From: Allochromatium palmeri
Lineage (GTDB): Bacteria; Pseudomonadota; Gammaproteobacteria; Chromatiales; Chromatiaceae
DNA: 62,737 nucleotides
Direction: 5' to 3'
NCBI RefSeq assembly: GCF_009720725.1
Contig: NZ_WNKT01000021.1
Location: forward strand, 1 to 62,737
The number at the start of each line of letters is the position of its first letter. Position 1 is the first letter of the stretch. Below are positions 36,700 to 45,356 of this stretch, piece by piece. The notes beneath the pieces were generated by a model that worked only from the letters and a program-made list of their open reading frames with translations, searched no databases and was not told where the DNA came from. The position numbers and the translations under genes were made by a program.

Positions 36700-37656
36700 G
36701 TGAGCTACGACATCATCGGCGACATTCATGGACATGCGGATGCCTTGAAGGCCTTGCTGGTTCAACTTGGCTACCGCGAGCACAGCGGTGCCTGGCGCCA
36801 CCCGGAGCGTCAGACCATCTTCCTGGGCGATTTCATCGATCGCGGCCCCCAGCAAACCGAGACCCTGGACATCGTCCGGCGCATGATGGATACAGGCCGT
36901 GCGCTGGCCGTGATGGGAAACCACGAATTCAATGCCATTGCCTGGTTCCTGCCCAATCCCCGCGCGCCAGGCGACTCCCTGCGCTCGAACCGCCTGGACA
37001 AGAATCGTCGTCAGCACAGTGCCTTCCTCAACGCGGTGGCGGACAAACCGCTACAGCACAAATCCTATATCGACTGGTTCCTGAGCCTGCCACTGTGGCT
37101 GGAACTGCCGGGTCTGAACATCGTCCACGCCTGCTGGCATCCGGATCACCTGGCCTACCTGGCGCCGCGTCTCGATGCCGACCGCTGTCTGAACGCGGAC
37201 CTTATGGTCGAAGCAACCCAGGAACCCGAGGACGCAGCGGAAAAGAACAGCCCCGAACCCAGCCTGTTCAAAGCCGTCGAGGCGCTACTCAAAGGGATCG
37301 AGATTCCGCTCCCGCCCGGCGCATCCTTCTGGGATAAGGATGGCCACGCGCGTCAGCATGTACGCATCCGCTGGTGGGATTCCACGGCGACCACCTATGA
37401 TCAAGTCGCGCTGTTGCCCGACACCGAGCGAGCGCAACTGCCCAAACAGCCGATTCCCGAGCCTGTCAGCATTCGACAGGATCACGGCAAACTGGTGTTC
37501 ATCGGCCATTACTGGATGACCGGCCAGCCTGAATCGCTGTCGGATTCCGTGATCTGCGTGGATTACAGCGTGGCCAAAGGCGGCAAGCTCGTCGCCTACC
37601 GCTGGGACGGTGAGGCGACGCCAAATCGGGCCAACTTTCAGTGGGTGGGCGAATAG
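36700..37656 (+). CDS. calcineurin-like metallophosphoesterase
   Basis: A 318-residue metallophosphoesterase with the di-metal motifs GDIHGH (residues 7-12), GDFIDRGP (about 43-50) and GNHEF (about 73-77), plus HACWHPDH and a C-terminal VFIGHYWM. The closest architecture is a serine/threonine-phosphatase-like or ApaH/PrpE-type enzyme (bis-nucleoside tetraphosphatase), but the substrate cannot be fixed. The start is GTG. No obvious operon partner. Confidence 0.85.
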   Translation: MSYDIIGDIHGHADALKALLVQLGYREHSGAWRHPERQTIFLGDFIDRGPQQTETLDIVRRMMDTGRALAVMGNHEFNAIAWFLPNPRAPGDSLRSNRLDKNRRQHSAFLNAVADKPLQHKSYIDWFLSLPLWLELPGLNIVHACWHPDHLAYLAPRLDADRCLNADLMVEATQEPEDAAEKNSPEPSLFKAVEALLKGIEIPLPPGASFWDKDGHARQHVRIRWWDSTATTYDQVALLPDTERAQLPKQPIPEPVSIRQDHGKLVFIGHYWMTGQPESLSDSVICVDYSVAKGGKLVAYRWDGEATPNRANFQWVGE

Positions 37657-37713
37657 CGGTCGCGCCTGAAGGGACTTGCATCCATGGTTGCTTCAAAGTG
37701 TCGAAGGCGAATC

Positions 37714-37746
37714 GCCGGCCACGAAGCCTCCAGCTTCGCGACCGGC
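37714..37746. repeat. imperfect inverted repeat between convergent genes
   Basis: GCCGGCCACGAAGC (37714-37727) pairs with GCTTCGCGACCGGC (37733-37746), with two mismatches in 14 around a five-base loop. It lies between the metallophosphoesterase and pntB stops and lacks a U-tract. It resembles a REP-type palindrome or a bidirectional hairpin. Confidence 0.4.
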
Positions 37747-37758
37747 AAGCGGATCGGC

Positions 37759-39159
37759 CTAATGCCCTCCACCCTTGAGCGCCGTATTCATCCCCTCGAT
37801 GGTGTCCTTGGCGTCGCCGAACACCAGATAGGTGTTGTCCTGATAGAACAGCAGATTATCGACACCTGAATACCCCGGACGCATCGAGCGCTTGAGGAAG
37901 TAGACCTGACGCGCGCGTCCGGCTTCCAGGATCGGCATCCCGTAGATGGGACTGGTCTTGTCCTCCTTGGCCGCCGGGTTGACGACATCGTTGGCCCCGA
38001 CCACCAGCACCACGTCGGTGCCGGGGAACTCGGGGTTGATCTCGTCCATTTCCAGCACCTGATCGTAGGGGATGTCGGCCTCGGCCAGCAGCACGTTCAT
38101 GTGCCCCGGCATGCGTCCGGCGACCGGATGGATGGCGAACTTGACCTCGACCCCGCGCGCCCCGAGTAGCTCGGCCAGCTCTTTCAACGCATGTTGCGCC
38201 TGCGAGACCGCCATGCCGTAACCGGGCACGATGATGACGCGGCCCGCATCCTCCATCCAGTAGACCGCGTCCTCGACCGCCGCCGACTTGACACCCTTCT
38301 CGGCCGCCTGCGCCCCGGCGCTCTCACCCGCGCTACTGTCGGAGCCAAAGCCGCCGAAGACGACATTGATGATCGAGCGGTTCATCGCCTTGCACATGAT
38401 GAAGGACAGGATCGCGCCCGAGCAGCCGACGATGGCCCCAACGATGATCAGCAGATTGTTGTGCAGCGTGAAGCCGGTCGCCGCCGCCGCCCAGCCCGAG
38501 TAGCTGTTGAGCATCGAGATGATGACCGGCATGTCCGCCCCGCCGATCGGGATGATCAGGGTCACGCCGATGACGAGCGCCAGCACCGTCATCAGTGCCA
38601 ACGACAGCAGACTGCCGGTCATCGCGAAATGCACCGCCAGCGCAATGGTCAGCGCACCGATGACGGCATTGAGCAGATGCTGCCCGGTGAACTTGACCGG
38701 CGCGCCCGACAGCAGCCCCTGGAGCTTGCCGAAGGCGATGATCGAGCCGGTGAAGGTAATCGCGCCGATCACCACGCCCGCCGAGATCTCACCCATCAGC
38801 ACCGCATTGAGCAGCCCTAGGTGCTGATGATGCAGAAAGGTGCCGATGCCGACCAGCACCGCCGCCAGACCCACGAAGCTGTGCAGGGCCGCGACCAGTT
38901 GCGGCATCGCCGTCATCTGGATGCGCAGGGCGACAATGCCCCCGATGATCGCGCCGCCCGCGATCCCGGCAATGATGAAGCCGTAGGACTGCACCTCGCG
39001 CGCGAGCAGCGTGGCGACAATGGCGATGACCATGCCGAGCATGGCGTAGAGATTGCCCCGACGCGCACTCGCCGGATGGGTCAGCCCCTTGAGGCCGAGA
39101 ATGAACAGGATCGCTGCGACCAGATAGGCCAGCGCCTGATGGTTGACCGTGAATTCCAT
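37759..39159 (-). CDS. pntB: NAD(P) transhydrogenase subunit beta
   Basis: The 466-residue beta subunit of the proton-translocating transhydrogenase, which uses the proton gradient to reduce NADP+ with NADH. An N-terminal membrane half (about residues 5-260, several helices) is followed by the NADP-binding dIII domain with IVPGYGMAVSQAQHAL, HPVAGRMPGHMNVLLAEA and VLVVGANDVVNPAA. It is the last gene of pntAA-pntAB-pntB, 12 bases after pntAB. Confidence 0.95.
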   Translation of the reverse strand: MEFTVNHQALAYLVAAILFILGLKGLTHPASARRGNLYAMLGMVIAIVATLLAREVQSYGFIIAGIAGGAIIGGIVALRIQMTAMPQLVAALHSFVGLAAVLVGIGTFLHHQHLGLLNAVLMGEISAGVVIGAITFTGSIIAFGKLQGLLSGAPVKFTGQHLLNAVIGALTIALAVHFAMTGSLLSLALMTVLALVIGVTLIIPIGGADMPVIISMLNSYSGWAAAATGFTLHNNLLIIVGAIVGCSGAILSFIMCKAMNRSIINVVFGGFGSDSSAGESAGAQAAEKGVKSAAVEDAVYWMEDAGRVIIVPGYGMAVSQAQHALKELAELLGARGVEVKFAIHPVAGRMPGHMNVLLAEADIPYDQVLEMDEINPEFPGTDVVLVVGANDVVNPAAKEDKTSPIYGMPILEAGRARQVYFLKRSMRPGYSGVDNLLFYQDNTYLVFGDAKDTIEGMNTALKGGGH

Positions 39160-39171
39160 CGCTGTCCGTCC

Positions 39172-39471
39172 TTACTTCTTTTTCTTCTTGAACATCGACA
39201 GCATCCGGTGCGTGACCAGAAAGCCGCCGAAGACGTTGATCGAGGCCAGCAGCACGGCGACGAAGCCGATGAGCTGGACCAGCAGACCGGCCTGCGGATC
39301 GCCCGCGACCAGCAGCGCGCCGACCAGCACGATGCCGGAGATGGCGTTGGTGAGCGCCACCAGGGGCGTGTGCAGCGAGGGCGTGACGCCCCAGATCACC
39401 CAGTAGCCGATGAAGCAGGCCAGGACGAAGACATAGAGGGCGATCAACGAGGGATCGAGTGCCTCGGGCAT
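39172..39471 (-). CDS. pntAB: NAD(P) transhydrogenase subunit alpha, membrane part
   Basis: A 99-residue protein of three membrane helices. The first is [20 protein letters not shown], followed by [21 protein letters not shown]. The sequence ends in a lysine-rich tail. It corresponds to the C-terminal membrane part of fused E. coli PntA, so the alpha subunit is split into two genes here, as in Rhodospirillum rubrum. Confidence 0.92.
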   Translation of the reverse strand: MPEALDPSLIALYVFVLACFIGYWVIWGVTPSLHTPLVALTNAISGIVLVGALLVAGDPQAGLLVQLIGFVAVLLASINVFGGFLVTHRMLSMFKKKKK

Positions 39472-39524
39472 GGGTTTAACTCCTGTGGGATACGCCGTGC
39501 GTATCCGAACGATCTAAATGGGCT

Positions 39525-40622
39525 TCAGGACGCCGCCTGAACCAGCATGGCGGCCGTGATGTCGTCTGACTCCAGATCCTTGAGCTGCGGACCGGACTCG
39601 CCGCGCTCAAACATGATCTCAATCAGATTGAGCAGGTTGCGCGCATAGAAGGCGCTCGCGTCCGCCGGGACCAGGGCCGGGAAGTTGGTCAGGCCGACCA
39701 GGGTCACGCCATGGCGCTCGACGATCTCATCGGCGACAGTGAGCGGACAGTTGCCGCCGCTGGCCGCCGCCAGATCGACGATGACCGAGCCGTGACGCAT
39801 GCGCTGGACGACATCCTCCGTCACCAGCACCGGCGCGCGGCGGCAGGGGATGAGCGCCGTGGTGACGATGACATGCGCCTTGGCCAGCTCGTCGGCGAGC
39901 GCGGCCTGCTGGCGCGCCTTGGCCTCGTCGGAGAGTTCCTTGGCATAACCGCCCTCCCCCGCGCCACTCTCGCCGAGATCGAGATCGATCGGCTTGGCGC
40001 CGAGCGAGAGGATCTGCTCGCGCGTCTCGGGGCGCACGTCATAGGCATAGACGTCCGCGCCCAGCCGGCGCGCGGTGGCGATCGCCTGGAGTCCGGCCAC
40101 GCCCGCGCCCAGCACCACCACCCGCGCCGGCTTGGCCGAGCCGGCCGAGGTCATCATCATCGGCAGGAAGCGTCCATAGCGCGCAGCCGCCTCGATCACG
40201 GCGCGATAGCCGGCGATGTTGCTCTGCGAGGACAGCACATCCATCGACTGCGCGCGCGAGGTACGGGGCATGCGCTCCAGACCCAGGACGCGCATCCCCT
40301 TGGCCAGCAGCGTCGGGAGGATCGTATCCTCGCCGCAGGATTCGAGCAGACCGAGATAGAGTCCGCCGGTACGCATGGCTTCGACGTCGGCCTCGTCCGG
40401 ACGGCGGACCTTGAGCAGCAGGTCGACGTCATAGGCGCCGGCACGGTCGCTCAGGCGGGCGCCGGCCGCCTCGTAATCGGCGTCCGGATAGCCGGCACGC
40501 ACCCCGGCGCCGGTCTCGATCACGACCTCGAAGCCCTGACCAACGAGCTTCTTCACGACCTCCGGCGTCGACGCCACGCGCGTCTCACCAGGGCGTGTCT
40601 CCAACGGGATTCCAATCTTCAT
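39525..40622 (-). CDS. pntAA: NAD(P) transhydrogenase subunit alpha, NAD-binding part
   Basis: A 365-residue soluble dI subunit. ATG at 40622 opens MKIGIPLETRPGETRVASTP, the usual family start. The NAD-binding Rossmann site is VVVLGAGVAGLQAIATARRLG, with ASGGNCPLT further on. It belongs to the alanine dehydrogenase/PNT family, but the adjacent membrane subunits fix the function. It is separated from pntAB by 53 bases. Confidence 0.95.
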   Translation of the reverse strand: MKIGIPLETRPGETRVASTPEVVKKLVGQGFEVVIETGAGVRAGYPDADYEAAGARLSDRAGAYDVDLLLKVRRPDEADVEAMRTGGLYLGLLESCGEDTILPTLLAKGMRVLGLERMPRTSRAQSMDVLSSQSNIAGYRAVIEAAARYGRFLPMMMTSAGSAKPARVVVLGAGVAGLQAIATARRLGADVYAYDVRPETREQILSLGAKPIDLDLGESGAGEGGYAKELSDEAKARQQAALADELAKAHVIVTTALIPCRRAPVLVTEDVVQRMRHGSVIVDLAAASGGNCPLTVADEIVERHGVTLVGLTNFPALVPADASAFYARNLLNLIEIMFERGESGPQLKDLESDDITAAMLVQAAS

Positions 40623-40694
40623 GACGTAACGATTCGCCCCTGTTGTGGTTCGCCACCCTGGGGGCGGCAAAATTTGCGCATTATCCCGAGCGGA

Positions 40695-40722
40695 TTGGTC
40701 AATCGCAACTTGTTAATATACT
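40695..40722 (+). promoter_or_regulatory. candidate sigma-70 promoter for prmA
   Basis: TTGGTC (40695-40700) and TATACT (40717-40722) are separated by 16 bases in the 244-base divergent spacer between pntAA and prmA. It would give a 5' leader of roughly 135 bases. The pnt promoter on the other strand is not clear. Confidence 0.4.
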
Positions 40723-40866
40723 GGGATCTTCGCGATGTTCCGGAGAGCGTCGCGGCGCCGGTCGATATCACGGCATTCGTCATTCGCTCCAGGCGGCACT
40801 GAACACCGCGGCCCGAACAGGCTACAATCGCGCCCCTTCACCTCGCCCCAACTCTGGTCCGACTCC

Positions 40867-41742
40867 ATGCCCTGGCTACAACTTGCCTTCGATGTTCCGC
40901 GCGATCAGGCGGACACTCTTGAACAGTATTTGGAACTGGCCGGAGCACTCTCGATCACGCTCGGCGATGCAGGCGACGAACCGCAGCTCGAACCCGATCC
41001 GGGCGAGACGCCGCTATGGTCCGAAGTTACGCTCACGGCGTTGTTCGAGAGCGATCCCGAGAGTGCCGCCCTGGTCGAGCGTCTGGCGCTGGATCTGGCC
41101 GCGCGTCTCGGTGAGCGCCCGCGCATCCATCGCATCGAGGATCAGGTCTGGGAGCGGGTGTGGCTCGATACCTTCAAGCCGACCCGCTTCGGTCAGCGGC
41201 TGTGGGTCTGTCCCCATGGCCAGCCGCCCGGCGACCCCAATGGCGTGGTCGTGGCGCTCGATCCGGGGCTGGCCTTCGGCACCGGGCATCACGCGACCAC
41301 GGCGCTGTGTCTGGAATGGCTCGACGGTGCGGATCTGGCCGGCAAGACCGTGCTCGACTTCGGCTGCGGCTCGGGGATTCTGGCCATCGCCGCGCTCAAG
41401 CTCGGTGCCGCGCGCGCCATCGCGGTCGATCACGACCCCCAGGCGCTCACGGCCACGCACGACAATGCGCAGGCCAATGGCGTGCTGGATCGGCTGGAGA
41501 TCTTCGCGCCCGAGTCGTTCACCGATCCGAGCGTCGATATCGTGCTGGCCAACATCCTCGCCGGCCCGCTGATCGCGCTTGCGCCGCGTCTGAGTGCGAT
41601 GCTGGTTCCGGGCGGCGATCTGGTGCTCTCGGGCGTGCTCACCGAGCAGGTCGAGGCTGTCAGTGCGGCCTATGCCGAGCGCGTCAGGCTGGCGGCGACG
41701 CGCATCCGCGACGATTGGGCCTTGATCTCGGGACGCCGATGA
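40867..41742 (+). CDS. prmA: ribosomal protein L11 methyltransferase
   Basis: PrmA trimethylates ribosomal protein L11. The 291-residue protein has the N-terminal substrate-recognition domain (MPWLQLAFDVPRDQAD) and a class I methyltransferase domain: AFGTGHHATTALCLEWL, then VLDFGCGSGILAIAALKLGA and VLANILAGPL. The ATG at 40867 matches family starts; the frame is open upstream but unlike the family. Confidence 0.94.
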   Translation: MPWLQLAFDVPRDQADTLEQYLELAGALSITLGDAGDEPQLEPDPGETPLWSEVTLTALFESDPESAALVERLALDLAARLGERPRIHRIEDQVWERVWLDTFKPTRFGQRLWVCPHGQPPGDPNGVVVALDPGLAFGTGHHATTALCLEWLDGADLAGKTVLDFGCGSGILAIAALKLGAARAIAVDHDPQALTATHDNAQANGVLDRLEIFAPESFTDPSVDIVLANILAGPLIALAPRLSAMLVPGGDLVLSGVLTEQVEAVSAAYAERVRLAATRIRDDWALISGRR

Positions 41743-41789
41743 TCGCGAATCCGGCCCCAGGTTGAGGTGCACTCCGAGGAGAGACGGCG

Positions 41790-42869
41790 ATGGCTGAACA
41801 GGCACCCAAACCCGGCGACAAACAACGCTACATCCTCGGATTGATTCTGGCCGTGGCGGCCTTGATGCCGTCCGTTGTCTGGCTCGCCCTGTTGGTGGCC
41901 GAGCGCGGTGAGTTCGGCGGCTGGGGGAATCCGGCGGAGATGGCGGCGACGCTCCTGGTCGTGTTGCTGGTCGTCGCGCTGGGTGTGATGGCATTCAAGC
42001 TCAGTCGGGTGCTCGAATACATCGATCCGGAACAGATCGATTTTCCGGCCCTGTCCGAATCCTTCAGCGACAGCGGCGGACGACTGGCGGCCTATCTGGA
42101 GCGACCGCCGCCGCGCCCTTTCGAGGCTGACTGCCTGGCCCCGATCTGGAACGGTCTGTTTCCGCCCGCGGCCCGCTTGGCGATCGCGCTCTTGCTGCCG
42201 CTCATGCTGATCATGTTGGCGCTGTTGAGCTACATGGTCCTTGGCGCCACCGAGGCCGATCGGATCATCGATCAGGGGCCGGTGAACACGGCCATGGCCA
42301 CGGTCACGGCCGTCAAGGAGAAGCACGACCGCAATGGCGGTCGCTATTTTGAGACGCGCTATCGGTTCAAGGCGGTCGCCGGTACTACCGATCTGCATTC
42401 CATGAGCTTCGCGGACCATACTGAGCTTCGGCCCGGTGATCTCGCCTCGGTCGAGTACATGGCCAGCGATCCGTCCCTGAATCGGTTGGAGGAGATGCGA
42501 ACGACCCCCATCGATCCCAACGCGATCCTTCTCCCCGTCTGGGCGATCACGCTCGTGTTCCTGCCCTCGTTTGGCGTTTATGTCTGGTGGCGGCGGCGAT
42601 TCGCCTGCGTGTTGCTCACCGAGGGCGTGTTGGTCGATGCGGCGATCGAGTCGTTGCGTCGCGGCGGGCGAGGCGCGGTGTTCTGCAAGGTCGAGTATCG
42701 TCTCCAGGGTCTCGTCTCACGCAAACGGCTTGCCGTACCTGCCGACCCGAGCCTCTATGCCACGCTGCACAATCGTCGACAGCAGCATCGAACGATCAAG
42801 GTCTTGGCGCATCCGGAGCGTTTTGGATCGGTCTATTTGATCGAACCAATACTCGCCGCTGCGCGGTGA
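41790..42869 (+). CDS. DUF3592-type membrane protein
   Basis: A 359-residue membrane protein with an N-terminal pair of helices (YILGLILAVAALMPSVVWLALL and LLVVLLVVALGVMAF), a central helix (RLAIALLLPLMLIMLALLSYMVLG) and a fourth near residue 245. Between helices 3 and 4 lies a DUF3592-like beta domain (ATVTAVKEKHDR...YETRYRF-type pattern). GAGGAGAG precedes the ATG. The role of this family is unknown. It may be in one transcript with prmA, 47 bases downstream. Confidence 0.7.
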   Translation: MAEQAPKPGDKQRYILGLILAVAALMPSVVWLALLVAERGEFGGWGNPAEMAATLLVVLLVVALGVMAFKLSRVLEYIDPEQIDFPALSESFSDSGGRLAAYLERPPPRPFEADCLAPIWNGLFPPAARLAIALLLPLMLIMLALLSYMVLGATEADRIIDQGPVNTAMATVTAVKEKHDRNGGRYFETRYRFKAVAGTTDLHSMSFADHTELRPGDLASVEYMASDPSLNRLEEMRTTPIDPNAILLPVWAITLVFLPSFGVYVWWRRRFACVLLTEGVLVDAAIESLRRGGRGAVFCKVEYRLQGLVSRKRLAVPADPSLYATLHNRRQQHRTIKVLAHPERFGSVYLIEPILAAAR

Positions 42870-42943
42870 ATCCGCAGATTCTGATTGGTTGCTACATGTT
42901 GCGTTTCATGTATTAGGTTAGCCCGAAACCATCCAATCACTGG

Positions 42944-43219
42944 TTAGGACTCAAAAGAGTCGTAATGGCCGCCGATGGCAAAGATATAGACATGAGTATC
43001 GTCAAATTTATACACAATCCGGTCCTTTTGGCTAAGTCGCCTCGACCAAAAGCCCGAAAGGTTATGTCGAAGTGCTTCCGGTTTCCCCAAACCGAAACGG
43101 GGATCATCGCGTAACATTTCTTTCAAAATGGCGCAAAGATTCTTGTGCATCCGTTTGTCACGCTGCCGTAGATCTTCGTACACCTCCCACGTTCTACCCT
43201 CAAATACTAACGATCTCAT
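42944..43219 (-). CDS. yoeB: YoeB-family mRNA interferase toxin
   Basis: A 91-residue RelE-superfamily toxin of the Txe/YoeB type, which cuts mRNA in the ribosomal A site. It shares GKPEALRHNLSGFWSRRLSQ with E. coli YoeB almost exactly, carrying the catalytic Glu (KPEAL), Arg (SRRL) and near-terminal His (GGHYDS). It starts within the last codons of the antitoxin gene (20-base overlap). Its base composition is lower in GC than the neighbours, suggesting transfer. Confidence 0.93.
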   Translation of the reverse strand: MRSLVFEGRTWEVYEDLRQRDKRMHKNLCAILKEMLRDDPRFGLGKPEALRHNLSGFWSRRLSQKDRIVYKFDDTHVYIFAIGGHYDSFES

Positions 43220-43472
43220 CTAACTGCTCTTTAGTCGGCGTATATCCGGTCCCCGCTTTATGGGTAGCACTGGATTCGGCGATCTGGCGCATCAGGCTAG
43301 TATTTTGGAGCACGTACAAGGTTTCCTGGTCACGTTCCCAGTCCTCCGCACTCATCACCACAAAGTCCGAGCCCGTGCGGCGAGTTACGCGAAGTGGCGC
43401 GTGCTGACTAACTACATGTTCGACAAAGTTTTTTAGACTGTCTCTGAATTTGTTTACAGTTGTGGTATCCAT
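43200..43472 (-). CDS. yefM: YefM/Phd-family antitoxin
   Basis: A 90-residue Phd/YefM antitoxin. The N-terminal domain, from MDTTTVNKFRDSLKNFVEHV through LRVTRRTGSDFVVMS to AEDWERDQETLYVL, dimerises and binds DNA; the C-terminal tail covers YoeB. The ATG at 43472 fits the family; an in-frame ATG at 43487 falls in the operator. A perfect palindrome lies 17 bases upstream, consistent with autorepression. Confidence 0.88.
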   Translation of the reverse strand: MDTTTVNKFRDSLKNFVEHVVSQHAPLRVTRRTGSDFVVMSAEDWERDQETLYVLQNTSLMRQIAESSATHKAGTGYTPTKEQLDEIVSI

Positions 43473-43488
43473 TATCGGGCGCCTCATG

Positions 43489-43509
43489 CTGTACGGTAAC
43501 TCCGTACAG
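43489..43509. promoter_or_regulatory. palindromic operator of yefM-yoeB
   Basis: CTGTACGG (43489-43496) and CCGTACAG (43502-43509) form a perfect 8-bp inverted repeat around TAACT. The halves contain TGTAC, like the TGTACA core recognised by E. coli YefM. Position immediately upstream of yefM supports autoregulation. Confidence 0.7.
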
Positions 43510-43630
43510 TTTAAGAGACAAAGCCCTAACAATGCCATACAGCCGCGGCCCGACGGCTGAAGAATGGGTTAAATCCGTGTAACCTTGAGGTTCACCGCCA
43601 TCAGCCAGACGACTTCCAACGATTCAACCC

Positions 43631-44650
43631 GTGATTCCATCCCAACGAGCAACGTCTTCGCCCGCTTTGATCCGCCCCTTCCAGATCGGCCCCCATCGGC
43701 TCGCCAACAACCTGATCCTGGCCCCAATGGCCGGGATCACCGACCGCCCGTTCCGCACCCTGTGCCGACGCCTCGGTGCCGGACTGGCCGTGGCTGAAAT
43801 GGTCGCCGCCAACACCGCGCTCTGGGGCAGCCGCAAGTCGCTGCGCCGGCTCGACTATCGCGACGAACCGGGACCGATCTCGGCGCAGATCGTCGGGTCC
43901 GACCCTGCCCAAATGGCCGAGGCCGCGCGGCTCAACGTCGAGCTGGGCGCGCACATCGTCGACATCAACATGGGCTGTCCGGCCAAGAAGGTGTGCAAGG
44001 TCGCCGCCGGTTCGGCCCTGCTGCGCGACGAGACGCGCGTGGCGCGCATCCTGGAAGCCGTGGTCGCGGCCGTCGAGGTGCCGGTGACGCTCAAGATCCG
44101 CACCGGCTGGTCGCCCGAGGAGCGCAACGCCGTGCGCATCGCCCGGATCGCGCGCGAGTCGGGCATCGCCGCCCTGACCGTGCACGGACGCACGCGCGCC
44201 TGCACCTATGGCGCCCCGGCCGAGTACGACACCATTCGCGCCATCCGCGCCTCAGTGGACATCCCGCTCATCGCCAACGGCGACATCGCTTCACCGGAAG
44301 ACGCCCGTCACGTCCTGCACTACACGGGCGCAGACGCGATCATGATCGGTCGCGCCGCCCAGGGACGCCCCTGGATCTTCGGTGACATCGCCGCCGATCC
44401 GGTTCCGGAGCCTGCCCTTCCACCCGCACGAGCCGCCTCACGCGACTGGATCAGGGATATTCTGAGAGAACATCTCGAAGCCCTCTATGCCTTCCACGGC
44501 GATTACGCCGGAGTACGGATCGCACGCAAGCACATCGCCTGGTACTGCCGCGACCTGCCGGGCGCGGCGAGCTTCCGCGAGACCATCAATCGAACCGAAA
44601 CGGCGAGCGAGCAGCTCCGGCTGGCGCTGGCGTTCCTGGATCAAGATTGA
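43631..44650 (+). CDS. dusB: tRNA-dihydrouridine synthase B
   Basis: DusB reduces uridine in tRNA using FMN. Residues: LAPMAGITDRPFRTLCRR near residue 30, VDINMGCPAKKV with catalytic Cys116, LKIRTGWS, LTVHGRTRAC, IANGDI and GRAAQGRPWIF. At 339 residues from a GTG start, it is normal length. In gammaproteobacteria dusB is usually co-transcribed with fis; here about 800 bases holding a toxin-antitoxin pair intervene. Confidence 0.95.
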   Translation: MIPSQRATSSPALIRPFQIGPHRLANNLILAPMAGITDRPFRTLCRRLGAGLAVAEMVAANTALWGSRKSLRRLDYRDEPGPISAQIVGSDPAQMAEAARLNVELGAHIVDINMGCPAKKVCKVAAGSALLRDETRVARILEAVVAAVEVPVTLKIRTGWSPEERNAVRIARIARESGIAALTVHGRTRACTYGAPAEYDTIRAIRASVDIPLIANGDIASPEDARHVLHYTGADAIMIGRAAQGRPWIFGDIAADPVPEPALPPARAASRDWIRDILREHLEALYAFHGDYAGVRIARKHIAWYCRDLPGAASFRETINRTETASEQLRLALAFLDQD

Positions 44651-44673
44651 CATTGATGTTTGAAGGACGTGCC

Positions 44674-44696
44674 GCACTAAAACTATACTTTCGTGC
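44674..44696. promoter_or_regulatory. inverted repeat overlapping a candidate -10 box
   Basis: GCACTAAA (44674-44681) and TTTCGTGC (44689-44696) are inverted repeats with one mismatch, flanking a possible -10 box, TATACT (44684-44689). It lies 28 bases before the antitoxin ATG. It is placed as expected for an operator autoregulated by the antitoxin. TTGACA at 44647 is too far upstream to be its -35 box. Confidence 0.45.
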
Positions 44697-44723
44697 AGAA
44701 CCCCTTCTCGAAGGACTCTCAGG

Positions 44724-45005
44724 ATGGCGATCAGCGCACAGACACCCGTGGTCAAGGTCGTCGGCACCAATGGCCAGATCTCGCTCGGCAAGCAATATGC
44801 CGGACGTCAGGTACTCGTGGAAGAACGTGAGCCCGGCGTCTGGATCGTGCGCACCGCCACGGTCATCCCCGACAACGAGCGCTGGCTGCACGAGTCGCAG
44901 GCGGCCGCCGACCTGCAGGCCGCTCTGACGTGGTCCGGTGCCCAAGCCGCCTCCGACGCGAATCTCGAAGACGTCTTGCAGCGCCTCGGTCATGTCCAGT
45001 CCTGA
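44724..45005 (+). CDS. AbrB/MazE-like antitoxin
   Basis: A 93-residue protein: the N-terminal half is a swapped-hairpin-type sequence (NGQISLGKQYAGRQVLVEE), and the C-terminal half is helical (LHESQAAADLQAALTW...NLEDVLQRLG), expected to mask the toxin. A ribosome-binding site AAGGA (44711-44715-like) lies upstream. The toxin gene begins 14 bases before its stop. Assigned by arrangement and fold pattern; not to a named family. Confidence 0.7.
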   Translation: MAISAQTPVVKVVGTNGQISLGKQYAGRQVLVEEREPGVWIVRTATVIPDNERWLHESQAAADLQAALTWSGAQAASDANLEDVLQRLGHVQS

Positions 45006-45312
45006 TCCCAGGGTCCGGCTGGATCTGAACAATCCCGTCTTCCAGGACCATCTGCTGAGTCTGCAAAAACCGGAACGTCACGCGGCACTCAACGTGCTCG
45101 ACAAGATTCGACGCTTGACCTGGAATCAGGTGTACCGTGATCCGGGCCTGAAGTGGGAAAAGATCACCAGCGTCAAACCCCCAGCCGGGATCGAGGCCAT
45201 TTACTCGCTGCGTATCACGCAGTCACGTCGGGCAACGGCCTATCGCGATGGAGATTTCATGCGTTTGCTGACCATTGCGCCGGATCACGACTCGACCTAC
45301 GGCAAAAAGTGA
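44992..45312 (+). CDS. RelE/ParE-like toxin
   Basis: A 106-residue protein: ATG at 44992 overlaps the end of the antitoxin. Features are an N-terminal strand-helix (RVRLDLNNPVFQDHLLSLQK), a helix NVLDKIRRLTWNQVYRDPGL, then KWEKITSV, IYSLRITQSRRATAYR and FMRLLTIAPDHDSTYG. This is a RelE-type fold with basic strand residues and a terminal His. It is probably an mRNA interferase; target unknown. The pair sits between dusB and fis. Confidence 0.75.
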   Translation: MSSPDPRVRLDLNNPVFQDHLLSLQKPERHAALNVLDKIRRLTWNQVYRDPGLKWEKITSVKPPAGIEAIYSLRITQSRRATAYRDGDFMRLLTIAPDHDSTYGKK

Positions 45313-45332
45313 GTTCAGGCCGCCCGTCGGAT

Positions 45333-45356
45333 CGATGCGGCTGAAGCCGCACCTAC
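45333..45356 (-). repeat. REP-like palindrome with GTAG head
   Basis: On the minus strand the sequence reads GTAGGTGCGGCTTCAGCCGC followed by ATCG. This is a GTAG head and a GCGGCTTCAGCCGC palindrome, the pattern of REP elements mobilised by REP-associated tyrosine transposases in many gammaproteobacteria. It lies between the toxin gene and fis. Only one copy is clear in this window. Confidence 0.6.

Noticed and set aside
44647-44689. TTGACA at 44647 with TATACT at 44684 as a promoter
   Set aside because: Spacing is 31 bases, far from the 16-18 needed; the -10 box may still be used with another -35.
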